This document shows positions 28,207-36,610 of a DNA stretch of 64,000 nt, piece by piece. This stretch comes from Micromonospora sp. LH3U1. GTDB taxonomy: Bacteria; Actinomycetota; Actinomycetes; Mycobacteriales; Micromonosporaceae. The position numbers and the translations under genes were made by a program. Under the pieces are notes generated by a model. It made no database searches, was not told where the DNA came from, and saw nothing but the letters and a program-made list of their open reading frames with translations. Numbering within the stretch: the stretch's first letter is position 1; each line of letters opens with the position of its first letter. The stretch is from positions 6,633,501 through 6,697,500 of the forward strand of contig NZ_CP116936.1 of the NCBI RefSeq assembly GCF_028475105.1, read 5' to 3'.

Positions 28207-28872
28207 TCAGTCGGCCTGGCCCGATGCCGTCCGCGCGAAGGTGACCGAGACCCACAGCCAGCCGAACGCCACCGCCAGGCCGAACGCCACCATCACGGCC
28301 GGGGAAGGGCGGACGATCAGCGCGATCCACGCCACGGCGAAGAAGATCCCGGTCGCCAGGCTGTACGCGGCTCGGCCACGCTCACCCTGCCGTGCGGCCC
28401 GGCGGGCCGCCACCACCGTCGCCACGATCAGTGACACGAAGGCGACCGCCGCGACCAGGAAGTGCAGGCCGCCGTGCCAGCTGATCTGACCGGCACCCCG
28501 AGGCGTGCCGGCCGGGAACCCATCGGCCGGGTCGGCGCTGAAGATCGCCGCCCCGACCAGGCCCAGGCCGTACAGGACGAGCAGCCGGGGCAGCCAGACC
28601 GACCCGCTGCCGGTACGGCGACGCAGCACGTCGGCGGCCAGCGCACAGAGCACTCCGGTGACCAGGAACGTGACGATCTGGATCCAGCCCAGCTCGCCGG
28701 TGCTCAACACACTGACCGGATGCCGACGGAAGTCGAAGCCCTCCCGGGTCGACGCCTGCACGATCGCCGAAACGGCGAAGATCGGGCCGGCGAGCACACC
28801 GCCGATCAGCAACACACGGTCCCGGCCAACGGCGGCCGGTCCTACCACGGGGAAAGGCGCGGCCTGGCTCAT
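28207..28872 (-). CDS. DUF998-family integral membrane protein
   Basis: A 221-residue protein with an ATG start and six predicted membrane helices: LLIGGVLAGPIFAVSAIVQA, WIQIVTFLVTGVLCALAADV, LLVLYGLGLVGAAIFSAD, LHFLVAAVAFVSLIVATVVAA, a YSLATGIFFAVAWIALIV stretch, and AVMVAFGLAVAFGWLWVSV. The FDFRRHPVSVLSTGELGWIQ and SADPADGFP motifs are typical of DUF998 proteins, whose function is unknown. It lies 12 bases downstream of the VOC gene, on the same strand, so they may be cotranscribed with it and the AraC gene. Confidence 0.85.
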   Translation of the reverse strand: MSQAAPFPVVGPAAVGRDRVLLIGGVLAGPIFAVSAIVQASTREGFDFRRHPVSVLSTGELGWIQIVTFLVTGVLCALAADVLRRRTGSGSVWLPRLLVLYGLGLVGAAIFSADPADGFPAGTPRGAGQISWHGGLHFLVAAVAFVSLIVATVVAARRAARQGERGRAAYSLATGIFFAVAWIALIVRPSPAVMVAFGLAVAFGWLWVSVTFARTASGQAD

Positions 28873-28883
28873 CGTCCGCGCCC

Positions 28884-29309
28884 CTACGCCCGCGGGAACA
28901 TCTGGCCGATGCGGATCCGGTTACCGAACGGGTCCCGGATGCCGAAATCGATCCCGTACGGCCGCTCGGTCGGCTCGTCGGTGATCTCGACGCCCTTCGC
29001 CACGAGATCCTCGTACGTCTTGCGGGCGTCCTCCGTGGTGATGCTCAACCAGCCGCTGAGGGCACCCTTGGTGAGCAACTCCCGGACCTGCGCGGCGGTG
29101 GCCGGGTCCAGCGCCGGCGGGCCCGGCTTCTCCAGCAGGATCTCCCGCTCCGGGTCGCCGGGCAGGTTGACCGTCAGCCAACGCATGAAGCCGAGATCCT
29201 GGTCGGTGTTGACCTCCATGCCGAGCTTGTTGACGTAGAAGTCAAGCGCCTCGTCCTGGTCGAGCACGTAGATCTGGGAGCGGGTGATCGCGTTCATCGT
29301 CATGCCCAT
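28884..29309 (-). CDS. VOC-family (glyoxalase/bleomycin resistance-like) protein
   Basis: A 141-residue protein from the ATG at 29309; in-frame ATGs at 29303 and 29297 are also possible. It has the paired beta-alpha-beta modules of vicinal oxygen chelate proteins, with DQDEALDFYVNKLGMEV at the start and GIDFGIRDPFGNRIRIGQ at the end. Metal-ligand positions are not obvious beyond residues such as the C-terminal block, so enzyme activity cannot be stated. VOC proteins modify or bind small molecules. An AraC-type regulator is encoded 29 bases upstream on the same strand, an arrangement seen often in actinobacteria, so coregulation is likely. Confidence 0.85.
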   Translation of the reverse strand: MGMTMNAITRSQIYVLDQDEALDFYVNKLGMEVNTDQDLGFMRWLTVNLPGDPEREILLEKPGPPALDPATAAQVRELLTKGALSGWLSITTEDARKTYEDLVAKGVEITDEPTERPYGIDFGIRDPFGNRIRIGQMFPRA

Positions 29310-29338
29310 GACGCTAGAGGTCGACCGTGACCTGCTGC

Positions 29339-29764
29339 TTATCCAAAACTGCTGGGTCGGGTCCACGCCTTCGTGAAGCACGACGGCACATTGGCCGGCG
29401 CGACACGATGACGCCGGAAATCCGAGGGCGACTCGCCGACGATCTGCCGGAACGTCCGGCTGAACGTACCCAGGCTGCCAAAGCCGACGGCGTAGCAGAT
29501 GTCCGTCACGTCCCGGCCGGTCTCCACCAGCAACGCCATCGCCCGCTCGACCCGACGCCGTTGCAGGTAGCGGTGCGGGGTCTCACCGAACGTGGCCCGG
29601 AAAGTACGAATGAAGTGCGCCTCGGAGACGTGCGCGATCCGGGCCAGCGCGGGGATGTCCAAGGATTCGGCGTACGCCCGGTCCATCGCGTCCCGGGCAC
29701 GCAGCATCGCCCGGTTCGACTCCTCCACCGCGCGACTCATCGGCCCCCGTTCCGCTCCGCTCAT
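29339..29764 (-). CDS. AraC-family transcriptional regulator, DNA-binding domain only
   Basis: About 141 residues from the ATG at 29764. A shorter start at 29740 (MSRAVEES) follows GGGGG and is also plausible. Two helix-turn-helix motifs are visible: LDIPALARIAHVSEAHFIRTF and VTDICYAVGFGSLGTFSRTF, with the linking helix ending in GETPHRYLQRRRVERAM. There is no cupin or other sensing domain, so this is the short stand-alone type. It probably controls the downstream VOC gene, and perhaps the DUF998 gene, in one transcription unit. It is divergent from a lipoprotein gene. Confidence 0.88.
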   Translation of the reverse strand: MSGAERGPMSRAVEESNRAMLRARDAMDRAYAESLDIPALARIAHVSEAHFIRTFRATFGETPHRYLQRRRVERAMALLVETGRDVTDICYAVGFGSLGTFSRTFRQIVGESPSDFRRHRVAPANVPSCFTKAWTRPSSFG

Positions 29765-29884
29765 TGCCACGCCCAGGCTACAACTCACGGCAGCCGCAGC
29801 AGCGCCGCTGACGGTCGTCACTCAGGGCCCGCGCTGAGTACCCGGACGGATGCGCGACGACGGGATCGGGGATGTTCTGGCATC

Positions 29885-30382
29885 ATGTCGCGACACATCG
29901 ACAGTCGACGGGTGCTCGATCCGGCTCGCTGGGGGTGGACAGGCGTCCGCGCGCTGCTGGCTTGCCTCGTCCTGCTGCCTTCCGCTGGATGCGCCCCCTC
30001 GGGCCACGACAGGGCTCGGGATTGGGTCTTGGAGAGGGCCGAACAGGTCGCCCACGAAACCGAGCCATGGGCGACCGACTCACTCGGTCTTAAGGGCTGG
30101 AAAAGCAACCAGTCCGTACTCAACCGGCTTGTCGCCGAAACCGGAGGCGAGCGGCTCACCTCCTCGGTCCACGATCCGGACGAGCGTGGGGTGGGTCTGC
30201 TGGCCACGCTAGAGGTAATGATGGTGGGCCGCGCGTCTGAGGGCTGGCTGGCCGGCGACGAGGTGTACTACAACATCTGCGTGCGCTTCGACGTTCGCCG
30301 GGAGACCAGTGGGCCCCGCGAGATCACCCCCGTGCCCGTCGACTGCCCACACGGGGTTCCGGCCACCCGGACACCGCAGTGA
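29885..30382 (+). CDS. Unknown lipoprotein
   Basis: A 165-residue protein from the ATG at 29885. The N-terminus is basic, then hydrophobic (VRALLACLVLLPSAGC), with a lipobox SAGC near residue 36. The exported part is mixed alpha/beta with two further cysteines (NICVRFDV and VDCPHG), probably a disulfide. I do not recognise the domain. Similar small lipoproteins occur as strain-variable genes in Micromonosporaceae. It stands alone between the AraC gene (divergent) and the tRNA-associated scar. Confidence 0.75.
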   Translation: MSRHIDSRRVLDPARWGWTGVRALLACLVLLPSAGCAPSGHDRARDWVLERAEQVAHETEPWATDSLGLKGWKSNQSVLNRLVAETGGERLTSSVHDPDERGVGLLATLEVMMVGRASEGWLAGDEVYYNICVRFDVRRETSGPREITPVPVDCPHGVPATRTPQ

Positions 30383-30480
30383 CGTCGCGGCAATCGGTCC
30401 CGTGGTGGCTTGACGCACGTACGGACGCTGGCGGGCCGGACGGTGGTCTGCTCGGCTCGCCCAGGTCGCCGGCAGGCGGG

Positions 30481-30570
30481 ATGGCCCTCGTCGTCCAGGC
30501 CATCGCCCGGCACGCCGACGTGAAGACCACGCTCAAGGTCTACGCTCACGCCAACCTCGACGGAAAGCTC
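30481..30570 (+). pseudogene. Remnant of a tyrosine recombinase (integrase) C-terminus
   Basis: About 30 codons read MALVVQAIARHADVKTTLKVYAHANLDG. This matches the C-terminal block of phage-type integrases, where an (L/A)GH-like motif is followed by the catalytic tyrosine region (KTTLKVYAH, with Tyr as the nucleophile). No larger integrase frame surrounds it: upstream sequence does not encode the Arg/His core. It lies 66 bases from the 3' end of a tRNA-Thr gene, the classic place for element integration. I therefore read it as a scar of an excised or decayed element. Confidence 0.6.
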
Positions 30571-30636
30571 TCGTGGTGCCGTTGCTGTCAACCGGTCAGC
30601 TCGCGGCGGTGCCGGTCGGGGAAAGCCTGGTGGAAT

Positions 30637-30713
30637 TGGAGCCCCCGGCCGGGATCGAACCGGCGACATCTCGCTTACAAGGCGAGTGCTCTGGCCAGCT
30701 GAGCTACAGGGGC
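30637..30713 (-). tRNA. tRNA-Thr (anticodon UGU)
   Basis: A full cloverleaf reads on the minus strand from 30713. The acceptor GCCCCTG pairs with CGGGGGC (one G-U), the D arm is TAGCTCAGCTGGCCAGAGCA, the anticodon stem CTCGC/GCGAG encloses loop CTTGTAA giving anticodon TGT, and the T arm is GCCGG TTCGATC CCGGC. The discriminator is T and CCA is encoded (30637-30639). An integrase remnant lies just downstream of its 3' end. Confidence 0.97.
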
Positions 30714-31063
30714 GCGTGCGTCGAGGCCAGCATAGCGACTGACGTCCGGATATCCCGCTCGCGAGGCCTCCCGAGCACGGGAAACGTCAACAACCCGACG
30801 CCCGTACGCCTTCACGTCGCTTGGCCGCGCGTCGATTGATGGCCGAGCGTGCCGGAGTGACCGGAATGCGTAGGCCGCGCGCCACGTTCAGCGCCTCCCT
30901 GCCTTGGCAGCGCGGGGAAACCCGTTTACGGTTCAGTGACACGGACGACAGCCCGGCGCCCTGCGACCGAGCCGTCGTCCGCTGACCGGTGCGGATACGT
31001 GCCGGTCGCTCCTTCACTCGGATCGTCCGGCACGTTCCTGCCGGTGAAAGGAAGCGCTTCACC
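30714..31063 (+). other. Intergenic region between tRNA-Thr and the msiK-like gene
   Basis: These 350 bases hold no gene I can support. The short open frames are low-complexity and have no family resemblance. The right end is the leader of the sugar ATPase gene, including the ribosome binding site AAAGGAAG and a 10-bp palindrome (see the separate entry). No convincing -10/-35 pair is visible. Confidence 0.4.
31051..31060 (+). promoter_or_regulatory. Palindrome GAAGCGCTTC overlapping the msiK-like ribosome binding site
   Basis: GAAGCGCTTC is a perfect 10-bp palindrome with a central CG, three bases before the ATG at 31064. LacI/CebR-type sugar regulators bind AGCGCT-centred palindromes in actinobacteria, so a sugar-responsive repressor may bind here. 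The left half also overlaps the AGGAAG ribosome binding site, so secondary structure effects are an alternative explanation. Confidence 0.4.
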
Positions 31064-32155
<1,092 letters not shown>

Positions 32156-32174
32156 CGTAACGCCGTACCGACAG

Positions 32175-32203
32175 GGGCGGTCCGCTTCGGCGGGCCGCCC
32201 TTT
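32175..32203 (+). terminator. Rho-independent terminator after the msiK-like gene
   Basis: GGGCGGTCCGC (32175-32185) pairs with GCGGGCCGCCC (32190-32200), with one G-U pair and a TTCG tetraloop, followed by TTTCGTCG. It starts 20 bases after the stop codon. Confidence 0.85.
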
Positions 32204-32322
32204 CGTCGTACCGGCGGTGGCTTCCCACCCTGCGGAGCCAGCGCGGATGTGGCTCTGTGGGCTGACTCGGCACGGCGGGCCGGACTCGTACCGTCACGGC
32301 GACCCGAACCTGAGGAGACGCC

Positions 32323-32922
32323 GTGCCCACCGATCTCGCCCACTCCGCTGCTCAGCACCCGGCCGTGCGTTCCCGGTCGTACCGGGCGATCCGCCTGGCC
32401 GGCCGCAGCCTGGCCTACTGCGCGACTCTCATCCCGGTCGCCCTCCTCGCGCTGATGACCGCCCCGCTGGGCGGAGCCGGAGCCGCAATCACCCGCTGGC
32501 GGTCCCTGCGTACCGGGCTGCTCGGAATGCCACCGACACCGGCGCCCGGCCGGCAGCCCGGCACGGTCGCGGTGCTCGGCCACGCGCTGCTCAGCCTGCT
32601 CCTTGGTGCCGTGGCCCTGCTGCCGCTCGGCGTCCAACTGCTGATGCTGCTGCGCGGCGTCCTGTACGGCGTGGTGGACTCCGGGCCGTACGTCCATTCC
32701 TGGGGTGGTCCGACCCGGGCCGGCGCGTGGCTGGCGCACTTCCTCGTCGGCCTGCCGCTGTCCGCCGCCGGGCTGGCCGCACTGATCGGCATCGCCGCCG
32801 TGCACCAGCGGCTGACCCGACGTCTGGACGGGGAGCGGAGTCCGTACTGGTTGATCCCGACGGTGCTGCTGATCGCGCTTGCCGGGGCGCTGCTCTTCGT
32901 CGCGTGGACCCGTCAGATCTAG
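32323..32922 (+). CDS. Small integral membrane protein, sensor-like
   Basis: A 199-residue protein from the GTG at 32323, preceded by GAGGAG. Four hydrophobic helices are visible: SLAYCATLIPVALLALMTAPLG, ALLSLLLGAVALLPLGVQLLMLL, LAHFLVGLPLSAAGLAALIGIAA and LIPTVLLIALAGALLFVAW. The layout and the ARSLAY-like start (RLAGRSLAY) recall the putative sensor domain of some actinobacterial histidine kinases, here as a stand-alone protein. No kinase gene is adjacent, so the role is unknown. Confidence 0.7.
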   Translation: MPTDLAHSAAQHPAVRSRSYRAIRLAGRSLAYCATLIPVALLALMTAPLGGAGAAITRWRSLRTGLLGMPPTPAPGRQPGTVAVLGHALLSLLLGAVALLPLGVQLLMLLRGVLYGVVDSGPYVHSWGGPTRAGAWLAHFLVGLPLSAAGLAALIGIAAVHQRLTRRLDGERSPYWLIPTVLLIALAGALLFVAWTRQI

Positions 32923-32925
32923 CGA

Positions 32926-32962
32926 CGAGGCCCCATCCCGCGGTTGGCGGGATGGGGCCTCG
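32926..32962. terminator. Bidirectional terminator, perfect 16-bp stem
   Basis: The arm CGAGGCCCCATCCCGC (32926-32941) pairs exactly with GCGGGATGGGGCCTCG (32947-32962) over a GGTTG loop. It lies between two convergent genes and can serve both strands. Confidence 0.9.
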
Positions 32963-32976
32963 GTGACGGGTCGTTC

Positions 32977-34107
32977 TTACAGTTCGGCAGCGCGCCGGCG
33001 GGCGACCTCGGCCAGGGTGACCGCGGCGGCCACGCTGGCGTTGAGCGACTCGACCTCAGAGATCATCGGAATGCTGACGGTCAGGTCGCAGGTCTCCCCG
33101 ACCAGGCGGGAAAGCCCGCGCCCCTCGGAACCGACCACCACCACCAGCGGACCGACCGCGGCCTCCAGGTCGTAGAGGTCGGTGTCGCCGTCGGCGTCCA
33201 GGCCGACCACCATGAAGCCGGCGTCCCGGCACGCCTTCAGCGAGCGGGTCAGGTTGGTCACCTGCGCCACGGGCACCCGCGCGGCCGCGCCGGCACTGGT
33301 CCGCCAGGCGGTTGCGGTGATTCCAGCGGCACGCCGCTCGGGTACGAAGACACCCTGCGCGCCGAACGCGGCGGCCGACCGGATCACGGCACCCAGGTTG
33401 CGCGGGTCGGTGACACCGTCCAGCGCGACCAGCAGCGGGGCCTGCTGCTCCAGTGCAGCGGCGACCATGTCCTCGAACGCCTGGTAGGCGAATGGCGGCA
33501 CCTGCAGCCCAACGCCCTGGTGGAGCACCCCGCCGGTCATCCGGTCCAGCTCGGCCCGGCTGATCTCCAGGTTGGCGATGCCACGGTCGGCGGCGGTCCG
33601 GATTATCTCGTTGATCCGGTCGTCCATGTCGATGCCCTGGGCGACGTAGAGCGCCGTCGCCGGCACCAGGGCGCGCAGGGCCTCCACCACGGGGTTGCGC
33701 CCGACCAACAGCTCCGGGGTGTCCTTGCTCGGGTTGGACTTGCGCCCCGGCGAGACCCGGGGGCCGGACCGCGCGGTGGGCTTGCCGCCCCGGCCGCCGG
33801 TGGCACCCCGGCCGACCGGTACGCCCCGACCGCCGCCCCTGCCCCAGGTGGTGTCCTTGCTGCCCGGCTGACCGATCTTCGGAGCGCGCCCCTCCTCGGT
33901 CGCCGCGCGGCGCTCCTTGTCCTGCTTCCAGGCGGTGCGCTGGGGCAGCTTCTCAGTGCCCGAGTAACCCTTGTGCCACGGCCGCTCATCGGCGGGCAGG
34001 GTGCGTCCCCGCCCAGCCAGCGAGTCCTTGTTCTTGCCGCCGGTGCCCTTGGGGGCGCTTGCCTTCGACGTCAGTCGCCGGCCACGGCGCTGCGAGTTGC
34101 CGGCCAT
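32977..34107 (-). CDS. rlmB: 23S rRNA 2'-O-methyltransferase, RlmB/TrmH (SpoU) family
   Basis: A 376-residue protein from the ATG at 34107. The first 140 residues are basic and Gly/Arg/Lys-rich and disordered, typical of the actinobacterial form. The SpoU substrate-binding domain begins PELLVGRNPVVEALRA. The SpoU methylase has DPRNLGAVIRSAAAFGAQGV, GSEGRGLSRL and the C-terminal knot ISEVESLNASVAAAVTL. The family binds SAM in a trefoil knot and methylates a ribose in 23S rRNA (G2251 in E. coli). The start overlaps the cysS stop by one base (TGATG), so translation is probably coupled. Confidence 0.93.
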   Translation of the reverse strand: MAGNSQRRGRRLTSKASAPKGTGGKNKDSLAGRGRTLPADERPWHKGYSGTEKLPQRTAWKQDKERRAATEEGRAPKIGQPGSKDTTWGRGGGRGVPVGRGATGGRGGKPTARSGPRVSPGRKSNPSKDTPELLVGRNPVVEALRALVPATALYVAQGIDMDDRINEIIRTAADRGIANLEISRAELDRMTGGVLHQGVGLQVPPFAYQAFEDMVAAALEQQAPLLVALDGVTDPRNLGAVIRSAAAFGAQGVFVPERRAAGITATAWRTSAGAAARVPVAQVTNLTRSLKACRDAGFMVVGLDADGDTDLYDLEAAVGPLVVVVGSEGRGLSRLVGETCDLTVSIPMISEVESLNASVAAAVTLAEVARRRAAEL

Positions 34108-35522
34108 CAGTCCTGCTCTCCAATAGTCCAACGGGGGCCCTGGGGGGTGTCCTCGACCACCACGCCGGCCAGCTTGAGCTGGTCACGTACCGCGTCGGCG
34201 GCGGCCCAGTCCTTGCGGCCCCGGGCCTGCGCGCGCTGCTCCAGGGCCAGCGCGATCAGGGAGTCCACCACGGCACGTAGATCGTCCGAGCGACCGCCGC
34301 CGGTCCAGGCCGGGCTGAGGGGGTCGATCCCGAGGATATCCAGCATTGCCCGCACCACGGCCAGGGTGGTGCGGACGGTCACATCGTCGCCGATGCTCAA
34401 TGCGGTGTTGCCGTCCCGGAGGTGCTGTTGCAGCACGGCCAGCGCGGCGGACGTGTTGAGGTCGTCGTTCATCGCCGCGACGAAACCACTCGGCAGCTCA
34501 GCGAGCTGCCCGGCACCGACCCGCTCGGCCGCCCGCTGCACGAAACCCTCGATCCGGCGGTACGCGGTCGCCGCGTCGCGGAGCGAATCCTCCGAGTAGT
34601 CGATCACCGAGCGGTAGTGCGCGGCTGCGTAGTAGTAACGCAGCTCCACCGGCCGCACTCCGAGCGAGTCCACGTACGCCAGGTCAAGCGCGTTGCCCGC
34701 GGACTTGCCCATCTTGGCCCCGCCGATGCTGAGCAGCCCGTGGTGCACCCAGTAACGGGCGAACGGAAGCCCGGCCGCCTGGGACTGGGCGATCTCGTTC
34801 TCGTGGTGCGGGAACGTCAGGTCCAGTCCGCCGCCGTGGATGTCGAACTCCGGGCCGAGATACCGCCAGCACATCGCCGAGCACTCGATGTGCCAGCCCG
34901 GACGGCCCAACCCCCACGGCGACGGCCAGTAGGCGTCGGCCGGCTCGTCCGGTTTGGCGCCCTTCCAGAGGGCGAAGTCGCGCGGGTCCCGCTTGCCCCG
35001 GTCGGGGGCATCCCCGGCCGACTGCATCGCGTCCGGGGATTGACCCGACAGCGACCCGTACGCCGGCCAGGACGCCACGTCGAAGTAGACGTCGCCGGAG
35101 CCGTCGGCGGCCGGGTACGCGTGCCCGTCGGCGATCAACTTCATGATCAGCTCGTGCATCTCCGGGATGTGCCCCGTGGCGCGCGGCTCATAGGTGGGCG
35201 ACAGCACGTTCAACGCCCGGTACGACTCGGCGAGGAGCAGCTCATTGGCGTACGCGATCGACCAGAACGGCCGACCCTGTTCGCCCGCCTTGACGAGGAT
35301 CTTGTCGTCGATGTCGGTCAGGTTGCGAATGAAGGTGACCTCGTAGCCGGCGGCCAACAACCAGCGGCGCAGCACGTCATAGTTGACGCCGGAACGAAGG
35401 TGGCCAATGTGCGGCGGGGACTGAAGGGTGAGACCACACAGGTAGACCCCCACCTTGCCGGCTTCCCGCGGGACGAAGTCCCGCACCGATCGGGTGGCGG
35501 TGTCATACAGGCGTAGCGTCAC
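34107..35522 (-). CDS. cysS: Cysteinyl-tRNA synthetase
   Basis: A 471-residue protein from the GTG at 35522. It has the class I signature HIGHLRSG, the second signature as KMGKSAGN (KMSKS), and zinc-site cysteines/histidines in YLCGLT, HIECSAMCW and HHENE. The length suits CysS (about 465) rather than the mycothiol ligase MshC (about 410), which lacks the C-terminal DALR/anticodon region present here (LPSGFVAAMNDDLNT). It attaches cysteine to tRNA-Cys. The cysS-rlmB order is typical of actinobacteria. The family motif at the first zinc ligand is usually CGPT or CGAT; CGLT is a mild variation. Confidence 0.95.
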   Translation of the reverse strand: MTLRLYDTATRSVRDFVPREAGKVGVYLCGLTLQSPPHIGHLRSGVNYDVLRRWLLAAGYEVTFIRNLTDIDDKILVKAGEQGRPFWSIAYANELLLAESYRALNVLSPTYEPRATGHIPEMHELIMKLIADGHAYPAADGSGDVYFDVASWPAYGSLSGQSPDAMQSAGDAPDRGKRDPRDFALWKGAKPDEPADAYWPSPWGLGRPGWHIECSAMCWRYLGPEFDIHGGGLDLTFPHHENEIAQSQAAGLPFARYWVHHGLLSIGGAKMGKSAGNALDLAYVDSLGVRPVELRYYYAAAHYRSVIDYSEDSLRDAATAYRRIEGFVQRAAERVGAGQLAELPSGFVAAMNDDLNTSAALAVLQQHLRDGNTALSIGDDVTVRTTLAVVRAMLDILGIDPLSPAWTGGGRSDDLRAVVDSLIALALEQRAQARGRKDWAAADAVRDQLKLAGVVVEDTPQGPRWTIGEQD

Positions 35523-35585
35523 CGTACAAGGGTAGCTGTCCGTGCCTGTCCGAGTCCGCCGGTGCCGGGTCGTACGCTGCCAGGC

Positions 35586-36350
35586 GTGGATGTGACCGCA
35601 CGCTCCGGTGAGACGCCGGCCAGCCCCAGCGCCCCCGCCGACGCGCTCGTAGGGCAGGCCGACGCGGTCGCTGGGCGGGCTGACGCGGTTGCGGGGCAGG
35701 CCGACGCGGTCGTTGGGCGGGGTGGGGAGACGTCGCAGACCCTCGACCGGGGGTTACGGCTGCTGCACCTGGTCGCCGACGCCTCGGGTGGTCTGACCGT
35801 CACCGAGGCCGCGAACCGGCTCGGCATCGGCCGGGCCGCCGTCTACCGACTTGTCGGCCCGCTGACCGGGCACGGCATGCTGCGCCGCGACGGCGACGGC
35901 CGGCTGCGCCTCGGCGCCGGGTTGTTGCACCTGGCCCGACGCGCCCAGCCGTTGCTCGCCGAGGGCGCGCTGCCCGCGCTACGCCGCCTCGCTGAGCAGG
36001 CCGGCGCGACAGCGCATCTGACCGTCGTCGAGGGCGGCGAGGGCGTCGCCCTGGCCGTGGTCGAGCCGAGCTGGACGTCGTTCCACGTCGCGTACCGGGC
36101 CGGGGCACGACATGCGCTGGACCTGGGGGCGGCGGGCCGGGCCATCCTGGCCGGTCGGGCCGGGGTGGCGGAGCCGGTAAGCAGTAGCGGGGAGTTGCAG
36201 GCCGGGGCGTACGGGGTGGCCGCGCCGGTGCTCGGCGTGCCTGGCCTGGAGGCCAGCGTCGGCGTGGTCGCTCTCGCACCGCTGGACGTCGACACGATCG
36301 GCCCCCAGGTGCTGGCCGCCGCCACCGCCATCACCGCCGCCCTCACCTGA
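35586..36350 (+). CDS. IclR-type transcriptional regulator with N-terminal ADAVxGQ repeat
   Basis: A 254-residue protein from the GTG at 35586; an earlier in-frame start at 35562 adds eight residues. Residues 18-45 are four 7-residue repeats of type ADAVxGQ/R, encoded by 21-bp units at 35637-35720. The winged helix-turn-helix follows (TSQTLDRGLRLLHLV to LRRDGDGRLRLG), then an effector-binding GAF-like domain (LLAEGALPALRRLAEQAGATAHLTVV). IclR proteins control catabolic operons in response to small molecules. The gene is divergent from cysS with 63 bases between starts. Confidence 0.87.
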   Translation: MDVTARSGETPASPSAPADALVGQADAVAGRADAVAGQADAVVGRGGETSQTLDRGLRLLHLVADASGGLTVTEAANRLGIGRAAVYRLVGPLTGHGMLRRDGDGRLRLGAGLLHLARRAQPLLAEGALPALRRLAEQAGATAHLTVVEGGEGVALAVVEPSWTSFHVAYRAGARHALDLGAAGRAILAGRAGVAEPVSSSGELQAGAYGVAAPVLGVPGLEASVGVVALAPLDVDTIGPQVLAAATAITAALT

Positions 36351-36610
36351 TCCCTGGCAGCCGCCACCGGCCCCAATCGCGATCTGATCAACTCGGGATC
36401 ACGGATATCGCGGTATCCCAATGCCGCCGACCGCCCGCCTTCCAAGAACGCGAGTGGATCACCGCCTGACGGACCTGATCAATCGGTCGCCCGGGCCATA
36501 CCACGATCGGCGAACGGACTCGCCGTTGTCCACAGGGTCGGACGGCGCGCGCGGGTCAGGTTGTCCACAGGGGTATCGGCGGTCGATGGGTGGTCGGCAG
36601 GCTGCTGGGC
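36351..36610 (+). other. Intergenic region before the DUF559 gene
   Basis: These 260 bases contain no supported gene. Two copies of TTGTCCACAGG (36525-36536 and 36560-36571, second with GGGG) lie about 35 bases apart and read like duplicated TTGTCCACAGG boxes. They may be DnaA-box-like (TTGTCCACA matches the actinobacterial DnaA box), but two boxes alone do not make an origin. Confidence 0.35.

Noticed and set aside
33986..34186. Small frames over the rlmB-cysS junction
   Set aside because: They overlap two well-supported, translationally coupled genes and have no independent support.
36525..36571. Possible replication origin from two TTGTCCACA boxes
   Set aside because: Two boxes alone, without dnaA, dnaN or a cluster of boxes, do not support an origin.
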